Shown piece by piece: positions 56,453 to 64,000 of a stretch of 64,000 bases of DNA. Source of the stretch: an uncultured Barnesiella sp. (GTDB lineage Bacteria; Bacteroidota; Bacteroidia; Bacteroidales; Barnesiellaceae). Position numbers and translations under genes: made by a program. Numbering within the stretch: position 1 is the stretch's first letter; the number at the start of each line of letters is the position of its first letter. Where the stretch lies: assembly GCA_944320995.1 (NCBI GenBank), contig CALUJQ010000006.1, positions 1 to 64,000 of the forward strand. Reading direction: 5' to 3'. A model generated the notes under the pieces. It had not been told where the DNA came from, did not search any database, and was given only the letters and a program-made list of their open reading frames with translations.

Positions 56453-57256
56453 TTACTTATCCTTTAACACAATAATCATAGATATAATCGACAACACCGA
56501 GGCTACCAATGATAAAATACTGCTACTTGCCGAAATAAACGACAACGTAGAACTACCTTTCACTCCTATCGACTTATTGGGTTGCACATAGATTACATCA
56601 TTTTGTTTCAAATAGTAACAGGGAGAATTCCAAACCTTCTCACTCGAAGTTAAATCCACGACATAAGTTGTACGTCGATTTCCCTCCTCGCGCATAACCA
56701 AAACATTTTCCCGTTTTCCCGACGGTGTAAGGTCGCCAGCCATCGACAAGGCTTCGAGAATAGTCACCCGGTCTCCCGTAATGGTTTGTACACCCGGATT
56801 ATTCACTTCGCCCATTATCGAGACTTTGAAATTTCTCATTTGTACCGAAACCACAGGATCTTTCACATATTCCCCTTCAATAAGTTTTTTCTTAATCGAT
56901 TCGGCCAATTCTGCCCGCGTCAATCCGCCAGCTTGCATTTCGCCTAAGATAGGCACATCGATCATTCCGTTTTTATCGACCCTCAAACCGATAGCTTCTT
57001 GTATCGTTGTCGAAGCGCCCGAACTACCCAGCATCTGATTATTGCCGAAGATCTCCAACAATTCTCCATCTTTACTACTTACCGTAATAAGCAATTGGTC
57101 ATCGGGCTCGATTTTCAATTCAAAATCTTGTACAATTGTTTGAGGATTTTGATTCAAGGCATCGGCACCTTGCATATAAATCATTTTTTTAGAAGGGACA
57201 CACGACACCAATCCCACGAGTACCGTAGCCATTAAGATTTTCGAAATATATTTCAT
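56453..57256 (-). CDS. Polysaccharide export lipoprotein (Wza/BexD family)
   Basis: 267 residues. A lipoprotein signal with lipobox (GLVSC, Cys19) anchors it in the outer membrane. FELKIEPDDQLLITVSSKDGE starts the poly-export domain, and SLBB-type motifs follow: VRVDKNGMIDVPILGEMQAGG-like and VSIMGEVNNPGVQTITGDRVTILEALSMAGDL. The C-terminal helix (about 240-265) is the probable translocon-spanning segment. It forms the outer-membrane channel partner of the adjacent Wzc-type kinase. Confidence 0.94.
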   Translation of the reverse strand: MKYISKILMATVLVGLVSCVPSKKMIYMQGADALNQNPQTIVQDFELKIEPDDQLLITVSSKDGELLEIFGNNQMLGSSGASTTIQEAIGLRVDKNGMIDVPILGEMQAGGLTRAELAESIKKKLIEGEYVKDPVVSVQMRNFKVSIMGEVNNPGVQTITGDRVTILEALSMAGDLTPSGKRENVLVMREEGNRRTTYVVDLTSSEKVWNSPCYYLKQNDVIYVQPNKSIGVKGSSTLSFISASSSILSLVASVLSIISMIIVLKDK

Positions 57257-57289
57257 CTGTCAAAAGATAACTATTAACATACTAACTTT

Positions 57290-58396
57290 TTAACTTACCT
57301 TTTTCCGATTTATTCGACGAGTCAAATAAAGCTGCATACAAGTCCAAATCAGAATATCCAAAAATAACAATACATTTATATTCACATGGGTCAATAACAG
57401 CAAATTCATCGCCGCAAATCCCGAAGAAATCAACAAGATAATAATCATCGCCGTCCGATGAGAATACCCCAAAGCAAGGAATTTGTGGTGAATATGATTT
57501 TTATCGGGACTAAAAATATTCTTCTTGAAACGAATTCGATGGAGAATAACCCGAACCACATCGAACACAGGTGTTATCAAAACCGAAAATGCAATTACAA
57601 TAGCATCGGGGATCCGATGAGGCACAATCTCGTCATACATGCTAAATCGGATAGCCAAGATACTTAATATGAATCCTATTGTTAAAGAGCCGGTGTCTCC
57701 CATAAAAATTTTCCGACCTCGTTTAGGATTCCCGAAAACATTATAGTAAAAAAACGGAATGATCGTCCCGAGTGTTATGATGGCGAGTGCTGCATACAGC
57801 CACTCTTGTTGGTATATAAACAAAACCGCAAAAAACAAGAAAGCTATACCGCTCAATCCCGAAGCCAAACCGTCTATCCCATCAATCAAATTAATCGCAT
57901 TCGTAATAAAGACTATGATAAAAACAGTAAACGGTACTCCCACCCAAACCGGCAATTCATATATCCCGAATATCCCGTAAAGGTTATTGACCCATATTCC
58001 TGAAAAGGCCAATAAAATGGCGCAAAATATTTGGACAAGGAATTTTTGATGGTAACGCACACCTATCAGATCATCGGTAATACCAGTCAAATACAACAAC
58101 AGCAAGCTACTCAGGCCAAACGACAATACCGAGGTGTCGTTCGCCGCTATAATCGAGGGGAACAAGTCCGACCCATATATCTGATTCAACCCTATCATAA
58201 ACGACAAGGTAAAGATAACGGCCGGGAAAAATGAAACTCCCCCCAATCGAGGTATTACCCCTTGGTGTACTTTGCGTTCGTTCGGTATATCAAACAAATG
58301 TTTCTTAAACGAAATCACTAAAATCCTTGGAATAATAAAAAATGAAAATCCCAGACTAATAAGAAATGACAATAACAAAACCCAAATATAATCCAT
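57290..58396 (-). CDS. Undecaprenyl-phosphate GlcNAc-1-phosphate transferase (WecA/MraY family)
   Basis: 368 residues from the ATG at 58396 (MDYIWVLLLSFL); a longer frame from 58444 adds a non-family extension and is less likely. About eleven membrane helices. Family motifs: DIPNERKVHQGVIPRLGG near residue 40, NAINLIDGIDGLASGLS with the catalytic aspartates, FMGDTGSLTIGF and the cytoplasmic HRIRFKKNIFSPDKNHIHHKF. It starts lipid-linked glycan synthesis by placing GlcNAc-1-phosphate or a similar HexNAc-phosphate on undecaprenyl phosphate. First gene of the locus in transcription order. Confidence 0.92.
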   Translation of the reverse strand: MDYIWVLLLSFLISLGFSFFIIPRILVISFKKHLFDIPNERKVHQGVIPRLGGVSFFPAVIFTLSFMIGLNQIYGSDLFPSIIAANDTSVLSFGLSSLLLLYLTGITDDLIGVRYHQKFLVQIFCAILLAFSGIWVNNLYGIFGIYELPVWVGVPFTVFIIVFITNAINLIDGIDGLASGLSGIAFLFFAVLFIYQQEWLYAALAIITLGTIIPFFYYNVFGNPKRGRKIFMGDTGSLTIGFILSILAIRFSMYDEIVPHRIPDAIVIAFSVLITPVFDVVRVILHRIRFKKNIFSPDKNHIHHKFLALGYSHRTAMIIILLISSGFAAMNLLLLTHVNINVLLFLDILIWTCMQLYLTRRINRKKVS

Positions 58397-58531
58397 AAAT
58401 ATTAGATTTAACACACCATCCTCATTACTAAATAAACTTCCCAATATAGACCCAATTCTATGCAGAAATTTTATAACTCTTTATTATAAAAATCATCGAT
58501 ATAATCTTTATTTTTCACAATTCTTGGGGTC

Positions 58532-58555
58532 ACCGATGAAAAATTTTCTCGGCGT
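58532..58555 (-). promoter_or_regulatory. Leader hairpin in the polysaccharide-operon 5' UTR
   Basis: On the minus strand CGCCGA and TCGGTG can pair (one G-U) around an inner GAAAA/TTTTC stem. It is the only GC-containing stem in the leader, about 210-235 nt after the predicted transcription start. Function unknown. Confidence 0.35.
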
Positions 58556-58773
58556 CAACACTCCAATTATACTCAAATGCCTTTTCATCCCTATCTCAGA
58601 AGACAAAAGTCATTTCTGTCAGAAATATAACCCCTTATTATATCGAATCAAATAGAATCTTACAATCTAAAATCCTTATTTGACTAAAAAGATCATATAT
58701 CTTGAAAAAATAGGATAACTAAAAGCCAAAAATCTATTTAACACAAAGTATAGCCTATTTTTTACATTTTTCG

Positions 58774-58804
58774 CAAAGGTACTTACAATTATTAAAAAAC
58801 AAAA
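58774..58804 (-). promoter_or_regulatory. Promoter of the polysaccharide operon
   Basis: The minus strand reads TTTTG (58804-58800), an 18-nt spacer and TACCTTTG (58781-58774), the same -7 sequence and spacing as the leu-operon promoter. Transcription would start near 58767, leaving a leader of about 370 nt. Confidence 0.6.
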
Positions 58805-59059
58805 TCAAAATCTCACAAAAAACATTATGTCGGCATAAAGATTCACTTAAACAGATAATATAGAAATATTTATAAATATTTTATTAAATTTCAATCAGCC
58901 AATCATAATCATTGTTTTTTGTAGTTTTATCAGGAACAAGTCTTGTGACAAATTTGTTCAGGCAATATACACCCTTCAAACAATAAATACATAGAAGAAG
59001 AATTCTGTTACAATTGATAAATTAACATAATTTGACCCTAAAAGAAAGGAACAAACTCT

Positions 59060-59067
59060 TACCTTTG
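59060..59067 (+). promoter_or_regulatory. -7 box upstream of the thioesterase gene
   Basis: TACCTTTG, 25 nt before the ATG. The nearest TTTG upstream is at an unsuitable 25-nt spacing, so only the -7 element is supported. Confidence 0.42.
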
Positions 59068-59092
59068 AATAAAATTTATATCCAATCTTTCT

Positions 59093-59611
59093 ATGATAAA
59101 AAAGATTATAAACCCGTGGACCAAACTTGAAAAAGAAGGATATAATTGCTTTGGATGTGCCCCCAACAATCCATACGGGCTGAAAATGGAATTTTACGAA
59201 GATGGTGACGAAATTGTATCCTATTGGAATCCAACCGATAATTATCAAGGTTGGTTACATACCCTCCATGGAGGAATTCAGGCCCTTTTGATGGACGAAG
59301 TGGCAGGTTGGCTGGTCGCCCGGAAATTGCAAACGACCGGCATGACTACCCAATTGGAAGTCAAATACAAGAAATCTATCACCACCGGCAGTGCTGTTGC
59401 CCTAGAAATCCGTACCCATATTAAAGAGATGAAACACAACTTTGCTTTCATATCGGCTCAAATTATCCATGACCATCAAGTATGCTCACAAGGAGAACTC
59501 ACCTATTTCTGTTTTTCCCAAGAGAAAGCCATAACGGAATTCCATTTTTCAGGCTGCCACACCGAAGACGAACTCACTTCTATCGAAGCAAATAAAAACT
59601 GCCGGGAGTAA
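59093..59611 (+). CDS. PaaI-type hotdog-fold acyl-CoA thioesterase
   Basis: 172 residues. The N-terminal YNCFGCAPNNPYGLKMEF and the central LHGGIQALLMDEVAGWLV (with the conserved His-Gly-Gly and Asp) are typical of 4HBT/PaaI hotdog thioesterases, followed by TTQLEVKYKKSITTGSAVALE. These hydrolyse acyl-CoA or acyl-ACP esters; substrate unknown. A stem with one G-U pair (59599-59606 with 59617-59624) spans its stop codon. It converges on the antiporter gene. Confidence 0.82.
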   Translation: MIKKIINPWTKLEKEGYNCFGCAPNNPYGLKMEFYEDGDEIVSYWNPTDNYQGWLHTLHGGIQALLMDEVAGWLVARKLQTTGMTTQLEVKYKKSITTGSAVALEIRTHIKEMKHNFAFISAQIIHDHQVCSQGELTYFCFSQEKAITEFHFSGCHTEDELTSIEANKNCRE

Positions 59612-59680
59612 ATGACCCCGGTAGTAATTCCATATCCAAAACTACCCTTACAACAAAAGCATACCTGTTTAGCCATCGTT

Positions 59681-60637
59681 TTACAACTGGTAAATCAAAT
59701 ATGCCGTATAGGCTACATAACACAAGACCATCACGACGCCTTCGACACGAGTGATCGTACGCACCTTGTGGTATTTTCCCACAAAAAACATCAGCAACGA
59801 GGCCCCCAACAGATAGAGTAAATCGAAGTTAGTGATTCCACCCAACGGGAGCGGCGAGATAGCGGCACTGGTACCCAATACGAAAAAGACATTGAACAGA
59901 TTGGAGCCTATCACATTGCCCACGGCGATCTCGGGATTTTTCTTCAATGCGGCAACAACCGAGGTCGCCAACTCGGGTAGCGAAGTTCCCATGGCCACCA
60001 AGGTCAAACCGATAATCGACTCACTCACTCCCAGCGAACGGGCTATCTCACTCGACCCATCGACAAACAGCCGGCCACCGAAAATCAAAGCGGCAAGCCC
60101 GCCTACAATATAAAGGATACAACGCCACACAGGTAACGATTTGATTTCGGCCGACTCCTCTTCACTGTGGTTGTGTGCAATGGCAAACGTATAACCGAGA
60201 AATATCAAGAAGAAGCAAAGCATCAATAGCCCGTCGGCACGATTAATCACATTCTCGGTACCGGTTCCCAAAAAGAGATCGTTGGCACAAATAAGCACGA
60301 CCACCGAAGAGAGTATTGCCAACGGTATCTCCTTGGTCAATGTCCCCCGGGTAATTCTAATGGGAGCTACGACTGCGGTCACACCCACAATCATCAAAAT
60401 ATTGAAAATATTGCTTCCCACCACATTACCGATAGCCAATCCGGCACTATCGTTGAGTGCCGATACGACACTGACTGTCAGCTCCGGAGCCGACGTGCCG
60501 AATGCGACAATCGTAAGCCCTATTACCAACGACGAGATATTGAAACGCTTGGCCAATGCGGCAGCCCCATCTGTCAAAAAATTAGCTCCTGCCAAAATCA
60601 AGGCCAGTCCCACCAGCAAAAAGAGTATGTTTATCAT
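59681..60637 (-). CDS. CaCA-family calcium/sodium antiporter
   Basis: 318 residues from the ATG at 60637 (MINILFLLVG); an upstream in-frame ATG at 60676 adds a charged extension that does not fit the first helix. About ten transmembrane helices with the two alpha-repeats of the family: FGTSAPELTVSVVSAL near residue 45 and MGTSLPELATSVVAAL near residue 215, each followed by GNVVGSN or GNVIGSN. It resembles YrbG-type inner-membrane exchangers that extrude Ca2+ against Na+ or H+. A TACATTTG -7-like box (complement of 60674-60681) lies upstream. Confidence 0.93.
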   Translation of the reverse strand: MINILFLLVGLALILAGANFLTDGAAALAKRFNISSLVIGLTIVAFGTSAPELTVSVVSALNDSAGLAIGNVVGSNIFNILMIVGVTAVVAPIRITRGTLTKEIPLAILSSVVVLICANDLFLGTGTENVINRADGLLMLCFFLIFLGYTFAIAHNHSEEESAEIKSLPVWRCILYIVGGLAALIFGGRLFVDGSSEIARSLGVSESIIGLTLVAMGTSLPELATSVVAALKKNPEIAVGNVIGSNLFNVFFVLGTSAAISPLPLGGITNFDLLYLLGASLLMFFVGKYHKVRTITRVEGVVMVLCYVAYTAYLIYQL

Positions 60638-60828
60638 AAACACCTTATTTTTATATTCCTCATTATGAATGGGCAAATGTACAGATTTAATTTAACAGTC
60701 CGAAGAGAGTACGATACAAATTTACCATTGCCCCAACGGGAGATCCCTCTTTTTTACAAATTAAGGCACCTTTCCTCTTAATTTTTATTAAAACCACCGG
60801 GCATTACCATCGGTAAGAAAATAATACA

Positions 60829-60836
60829 TAACTTTG
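60829..60836 (+). promoter_or_regulatory. -7 box of the thiamine operon
   Basis: TAACTTTG immediately before the TPP riboswitch, so the transcript would begin at the first aptamer stem (about 60843). Confidence 0.5.
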
Positions 60837-60842
60837 TCGTGT

Positions 60843-60918
60843 AACAAAGGGGTGCCTAAAAACGGCTGAGATCATACCCTATGAACCTGATACGGATAAT
60901 GCCGGCGCAGGAATTGTT
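60843..60918 (+). promoter_or_regulatory. TPP riboswitch (THI element)
   Basis: The conserved thi-box is plain: GGGGTGCC, GGCTGAGA, ACCC, then TGAACCTGATACGGATAATGCC and GCGCAGGAA. The closing stem P1 is AACAA (60843-60847) with TTGTT (60914-60918). It binds thiamine pyrophosphate and represses the genes below, thiD to thiG. It fills most of the gap between the antiporter and thiD; the remaining 60919-60974 forms the expression platform. Confidence 0.96.
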
Positions 60919-60939
60919 CATAGTCCTATCTGTTTCGAT

Positions 60940-60974
60940 ACGGTTTTAAGCTACCCCTCGATAAAGCAAACCGT
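60940..60974 (+). promoter_or_regulatory. Expression-platform hairpin next to the thiD start
   Basis: ACGGTTT (60940-60946) pairs with AAACCGT (60968-60974), extended by GCT/AGC (60950-60952 with 60965-60967). The stem ends at the base before the thiD ATG. The loop segment ACCCCT (60953-60958) is complementary to AGGGGT (60848-60853) of the aptamer, which would allow a ligand-free alternative fold. There is no T-run, so control of translation rather than termination is favoured. Confidence 0.5.
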
Positions 60975-61826
60975 ATGAAAACTTATCCCGTCGTATTGAC
61001 CATTGCAGGCTCCGACAGTAGCGGAGGTGCCGGAATACAGGCCGACTTGAAAGCCATGTCGGCTATCGGTGTATTCGGCACATCGGCCATTACAGCCATC
61101 ACAGCACAAAACACCTGCGAAGTGCGTGCCATACAAGGCGTCGAGCCTGATATTGTACGCCAACAAATCGAAGCGGTACTCGACGACCTGCCCTGTCGCA
61201 CCGTAAAACTGGGTATGCTCTATGCCCGTCCCACCATCGAGACAATTGCCCAATGCCTGTCGCACTATCGGCTCGACCATATCGTACTCGACCCGGTGAT
61301 GGTATCGACCTCGGGCTGCCGTCTTATCGAGGAAGAGGCTATCGAAGCCGTCAAATCATTGTTACTGCCCCGGGCTTCACTCGTCACCCCCAACATACCC
61401 GAAGCCGAGATACTGAGCGGTCTGCCCGTCACCAACGAAAACGATATGCATAGGGCTGCCGGCCGAATGTTCGAAGCCGGTTGTCAGGCGGTTTTGATCA
61501 AGGGAGGACATTTCGACGGAGCAGAATCGTGCGACCTGCTCTTTACACCTCATTCCGCTCCCGTACGTTACACCTCACCGCGCATCGCCACACGCAACAC
61601 CCACGGAACCGGCTGCACTTTCTCGTCGGCCATCGCCTCCTATTTGGCTTTGGGCGAGGAATTGCCCGAGGCTATTGCCCGAGCAAAAAAATACCTTTCC
61701 CGGGCGCTCGAAGCCGGTGCCGACGTCTCGATCGGACACGGGCACGGCAGCGTAAACCATTTCTTCGCGCCCAACGTTTTAACCGCATCGAAAAATATCG
61801 ATGGAGAGAACGAACCGAAAAAGTAA
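60975..61826 (+). CDS. thiD: Hydroxymethylpyrimidine/phosphomethylpyrimidine kinase
   Basis: 283 residues, ribokinase-like fold. It phosphorylates HMP and HMP-P to HMP-PP for thiamine synthesis. [22 protein letters not shown] is the substrate and anion loop at residue 6; [28 protein letters not shown] and the ATP-site [14 protein letters not shown] near residue 205 are all family signatures. First gene behind the TPP riboswitch. No ThiE or TenA fusion is present. Confidence 0.95.
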   Translation: MKTYPVVLTIAGSDSSGGAGIQADLKAMSAIGVFGTSAITAITAQNTCEVRAIQGVEPDIVRQQIEAVLDDLPCRTVKLGMLYARPTIETIAQCLSHYRLDHIVLDPVMVSTSGCRLIEEEAIEAVKSLLLPRASLVTPNIPEAEILSGLPVTNENDMHRAAGRMFEAGCQAVLIKGGHFDGAESCDLLFTPHSAPVRYTSPRIATRNTHGTGCTFSSAIASYLALGEELPEAIARAKKYLSRALEAGADVSIGHGHGSVNHFFAPNVLTASKNIDGENEPKK

Positions 61827-61854
61827 AAAGCATATTCAAACGAATATAGATTAT

Positions 61855-62055
61855 ATGAAAATCCACGTCAATCAAAAAGAGTACGAAGTACCCGACGGGC
61901 TCACGGTCAAAGCACTACTCGACCGGCAACAAATCCCGGCCGAAGGAACAGCCGTAGCTGTCGATAACAAACTGGTACCCAAAGCAGATTGGGAAAGCCG
62001 AACCTTGGCAGACGGAGAAAAAGTAACGGTCATTCGTGCCGCATTCGGAGGGTAA
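61855..62055 (+). CDS. thiS: Thiamine sulfur-carrier protein
   Basis: 66 residues from the ATG at 61855; a longer frame from 61801 adds a basic stretch unlike the family. Ubiquitin-like fold beginning MKIHVNQKEYEVPDG and ending in Gly-Gly, the C-terminus that is adenylated by ThiF and thiocarboxylated to donate sulfur to the thiazole. It lies between thiD and the first thiamine-phosphate-synthase-like gene, and its last codons contain the ribosome-binding site of that gene. Confidence 0.93.
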   Translation: MKIHVNQKEYEVPDGLTVKALLDRQQIPAEGTAVAVDNKLVPKADWESRTLADGEKVTVIRAAFGG

Positions 62056-62059
62056 GACC

Positions 62060-62650
62060 GTGAAATTTATAGGAATAACCACCGAAGGAGTATTGCCTCA
62101 CGAGGCAAGGTTAATCGCGGTCCTGCTCGATAACGGCCTCTACCGGCTGCACCTGCGCAAACCGGCATTCACAAAAGAGGAGACCGAAGCGTTGTTGCAA
62201 ACCATCGATTCTCGTTACTACGACCGCATCGTCGTCCACGACCACTTCGAATTGGCAGTGAAATACCGTTTGGCAGGAGTCCACCTTAACCGGAGGAATC
62301 CCGTGCCGCCCGCAATAACCGGCAACTATACCCCCGCCCTATCCCGCTCGTGCCACTCGATAGAAGAGTTATCTCACAACGAAGGGTATGCCTATCAATT
62401 TCTAAGCCCTATCTTCGACAGCATATCCAAGTCGGGATACCGTTCAGCCTTCACCCCAAAAGAGTTGACCGAGGCGGCCGAAAAAGGAATCATCGGCGAA
62501 CGGGTGATTGCATTGGGCGGGATTATCCCCGAACGGATTGCCGACCTGAAAACGTGGCACTTCGGCGGAGCGGCCCTGCTCGGCTTCCTTTGGCAGAATC
62601 CGACCGAGGCCGGAGTGATCGAACGTCTCGACCAAATACGAAATATTTAA
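62060..62650 (+). CDS. Thiamine phosphate synthase/TenI-like protein
   Basis: 196 residues, GTG start at 62060, chosen because GGAGGG at 62046-62051 sits 8 nt upstream inside the end of thiS; an earlier GTG at 62036 would overlap thiS. TIM-barrel with YRLHLRKPAFTKEE, VHLNRRNP, QFLSPIFDSISKSGYRSAF and IALGGIIPERIADLKTWHFGGAALLG. Compared with the downstream thiE product it is a diverged member: the phosphate-binding and Lys/Arg positions differ, so it may act like TenI (thiazole tautomerase) rather than as a synthase. It lies 12 nt upstream of thiE. Confidence 0.82.
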   Translation: MKFIGITTEGVLPHEARLIAVLLDNGLYRLHLRKPAFTKEETEALLQTIDSRYYDRIVVHDHFELAVKYRLAGVHLNRRNPVPPAITGNYTPALSRSCHSIEELSHNEGYAYQFLSPIFDSISKSGYRSAFTPKELTEAAEKGIIGERVIALGGIIPERIADLKTWHFGGAALLGFLWQNPTEAGVIERLDQIRNI

Positions 62651-62662
62651 ACCGAACAGAAT

Positions 62663-63292
62663 ATGTTACAATTCATTACACACCAAACGCCTCGCTTCGG
62701 CATTGTCGAAGGGGCAGTCGCCGCCCTCAAAGGAGGCTGCAAATGGATACAGTTGCGCATGAAAGAGGCTCCGCTCGATGCCGTGGAGCAAACAGCCCGG
62801 CAACTTATCCCCCTTTGCAAGGAGCATGAGGCCATTCTCGTCCTCGACGATTATCCCCAACTGGCGGCCGATCTCGACATCGACGGCGTTCACTTGGGGA
62901 AACTCGACATGCCGGTCTCGGAAGCCCGACTGCTCATCGGCGAGAAATATATCATCGGCGGGACAGCCAATACGTTTGAAGATATTCAATCTCTGGTACG
63001 ACAAGACGCCGACTATGTGGGGCTCGGCCCTTTCCGCTATACCGAGACCAAAAAGAACCTCAGCTCCATTCTCGGCCTCGAAGGGTATGCCCGCATCATG
63101 CAGCAATGCCGGGACAACGGCCTGAAAATACCCGTAGTCGCCATTGGCGGCATCACGGCCGACGACATTCCGGCCCTTATGGAGACAGGCGTTTCGGGTA
63201 TCGCCTTGTCGGGAACAATCCTGCAAGCCGAAGACCCTGAAGCCGAAACTCGAAAGATTATAGACTTATTAAACCAATATCGTAAAGCATGA
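62663..63292 (+). CDS. thiE: Thiamine phosphate synthase
   Basis: 209 residues. It couples HMP-PP with thiazole phosphate carboxylate to thiamine phosphate. Motifs: [18 protein letters not shown] (pyrophosphate side), [48 protein letters not shown] and [27 protein letters not shown]. The stop codon overlaps the thiG start as ATGA, so translation is coupled. Confidence 0.93.
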   Translation: MLQFITHQTPRFGIVEGAVAALKGGCKWIQLRMKEAPLDAVEQTARQLIPLCKEHEAILVLDDYPQLAADLDIDGVHLGKLDMPVSEARLLIGEKYIIGGTANTFEDIQSLVRQDADYVGLGPFRYTETKKNLSSILGLEGYARIMQQCRDNGLKIPVVAIGGITADDIPALMETGVSGIALSGTILQAEDPEAETRKIIDLLNQYRKA

Positions 63293-64000
63293 AAAAATTA
63301 GTAATCGGAGGACGTGAATTCTCCTCCCGGCTATTTGTCGGAACCGGCAAATTCAGCTCGAACGAATTAATGGAAAAAGCAATCGAGGCTTCGGAGTCCG
63401 AAATGATTACCGTAGCCATGAAACGCATCAACATGATGAACGAAGCAACCGACGATATGCTCACCCACATCGACCGCAGCAAAGTACAGTTCCTGCCTAA
63501 CACCTCGGGGGTGAGAAATGCCGAAGAGGCTGTTCTCGCCGCACAATTTTCGCGCGAATGCTTCGGGACCGATTTCATTAAACTCGAAATTCACCCCGAC
63601 CCCAAATACCTCTTGCCCGACCCCGTAGAGACCTTGAAGGCCACCGAGCAACTGGCTAAAATGGGATTTGTGGTACTCCCCTATATCCAAGCCGACCCCG
63701 TACTGTGCAAACGGCTCGAAGAGGCAGGTGCCGCCACCGTCATGCCGCTGGGCGCTCCTATCGGGACAAACAAGGGACTGCGCACCCGAGACTTCCTGCA
63801 AATCATCATCGAGCAGAGCAACGTGCCCGTCATCGTCGATGCCGGCATCGGAGCTCCGTCGCATGCCGCCGAAGCCATGGAACTGGGTGCCGACGCCGTG
63901 CTGGTAAACACCGCCATTGCCGTGGCCGGGAACCCCGTGGAGATGGCCATCGCCTTCAAACAAGCTGTCGAGGCCGGCCGCCGTGCTTATGAAGCCGGAT
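63289..64000 (+). CDS. thiG: Thiazole synthase, partial (runs past the right edge)
   Basis: The first 237 codons are visible; a full ThiG is about 255-260 residues, so only the C-terminus is missing. [23 protein letters not shown] starts the family, the Schiff-base lysine lies in [16 protein letters not shown], and [18 protein letters not shown] and [29 protein letters not shown] form the phosphate-binding loops. It builds the thiazole ring from DXP, dehydroglycine and ThiS thiocarboxylate. It overlaps thiE by 4 nt; thiC or thiH would be expected next. Confidence 0.95.
   Translation, partial: MKKLVIGGREFSSRLFVGTGKFSSNELMEKAIEASESEMITVAMKRINMMNEATDDMLTHIDRSKVQFLPNTSGVRNAEEAVLAAQFSRECFGTDFIKLEIHPDPKYLLPDPVETLKATEQLAKMGFVVLPYIQADPVLCKRLEEAGAATVMPLGAPIGTNKGLRTRDFLQIIIEQSNVPVIVDAGIGAPSHAAEAMELGADAVLVNTAIAVAGNPVEMAIAFKQAVEAGRRAYEAG

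Larger units (their letters stand above)
58397..59092. other. Divergent regulatory gap between the polysaccharide locus and the thioesterase gene
   Basis: About 700 bp, very AT-rich, without a supportable gene. On the minus strand it holds a promoter (58774-58804) and an untranslated leader of about 370 nt with several hairpin-forming segments: 58612-58626, 58689-58703 and a GC-richer one at 58532-58555. On the plus strand it holds a -7 box at 59060-59067. An 11-bp palindrome ACAAG-T-CTTGT lies at 58936-58946. No UpxY/NusG-like gene is here. Confidence 0.6.

Noticed and set aside
58976..59248. 90-codon minus-strand frame in and beyond the divergent gap
   Set aside because: Mostly antisense to the thioesterase gene, with low-complexity composition.
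59599..59624. Stem spanning the thioesterase stop codon as a terminator
   Set aside because: Short, one G-U pair, no T-run, and the loop contains the stop codon; not convincing.

Overview
This window is chromosomal DNA from a Bacteroidota (order Bacteroidales) gut-type bacterium. The signs are a 286-residue primary sigma factor of Bacteroidetes type, promoters of the TTG-N18-20-TAnnTTTG form (best at 3916-3946, 19351-19381, 25202-25232 and 58774-58804), weak Shine-Dalgarno use, a NigD-like lipoprotein, an OmpA-family protein and a large Wzx/Wzy-type surface-polysaccharide locus. A Barnesiella-like organism is my best guess from general gene content and moderate G+C; that is inference, not something proved here.

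Layout. 1-203: 5' part of RNase P RNA on the minus strand. 480-3828: HtrA-type periplasmic protease, primary sigma factor and a small outer-membrane barrel. 3916-10289: a leucine operon, leuA-leuC-leuD-(second IPMS/citramalate synthase-like)-leuB. It is preceded by a Leu/Ile-rich 21-codon leader peptide and mutually exclusive antiterminator and terminator hairpins, which looks like a ribosome-mediated attenuator. 10360-26361: mostly housekeeping genes (OmpA, LytM-like protein, dxr, rseP, rRNA methyltransferase, dipeptidyl peptidase III lipoprotein, AlkD-like protein, Fur family, purA, DUF1015) plus an ECF sigma / membrane-anchored barrel / NigD-like lipoprotein cluster and a CE2-like SGNH esterase.

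26455-58396: about 32 kb of minus-strand genes for a surface polysaccharide. Reading in the direction of transcription: WecA-like initiating phosphoglycosyl transferase, Wza-type export lipoprotein, BY-kinase/Wzc with a remarkable (Tyr-Gly)12 tail, Wzx flippase, many GT2, GT4 and GT32 glycosyltransferases, UDP-galactopyranose mutase, UDP-GlcNAc 2-epimerase, Wzy/ligase, an MBOAT and SGNH O-acylation pair, a pyruvyl-transferase with an F420-dehydrogenase-beta-like Fe-S protein, two acyltransferase-3 proteins, a WecG/TagA/CpsF transferase, and gmd and fcl for GDP-fucose. The glycan is therefore predicted to contain fucose, galactofuranose and ManNAc, with O-acyl and perhaps pyruvyl decorations. 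The middle of the locus is visibly more AT-rich than its borders. No UpxY/UpxZ-type regulator is present; instead a single good promoter and a leader of about 370 nt precede the first gene.

58397-64000: a regulatory gap, a hotdog thioesterase, a CaCA antiporter (minus strand), then a TPP riboswitch driving thiD-thiS-TPS-like-thiE-thiG; thiG runs off the right edge.

The most interesting items are the leucine-operon attenuator, the 12-bp tandem repeats encoding the tyrosine tail of the capsule kinase, the long untranslated leader of the polysaccharide operon, the F420-beta-like protein next to the pyruvyl transferase, and a TPP riboswitch whose expression platform appears to occlude the thiD start codon. 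I saw no CRISPR array, tRNA gene, prophage or insertion sequence.
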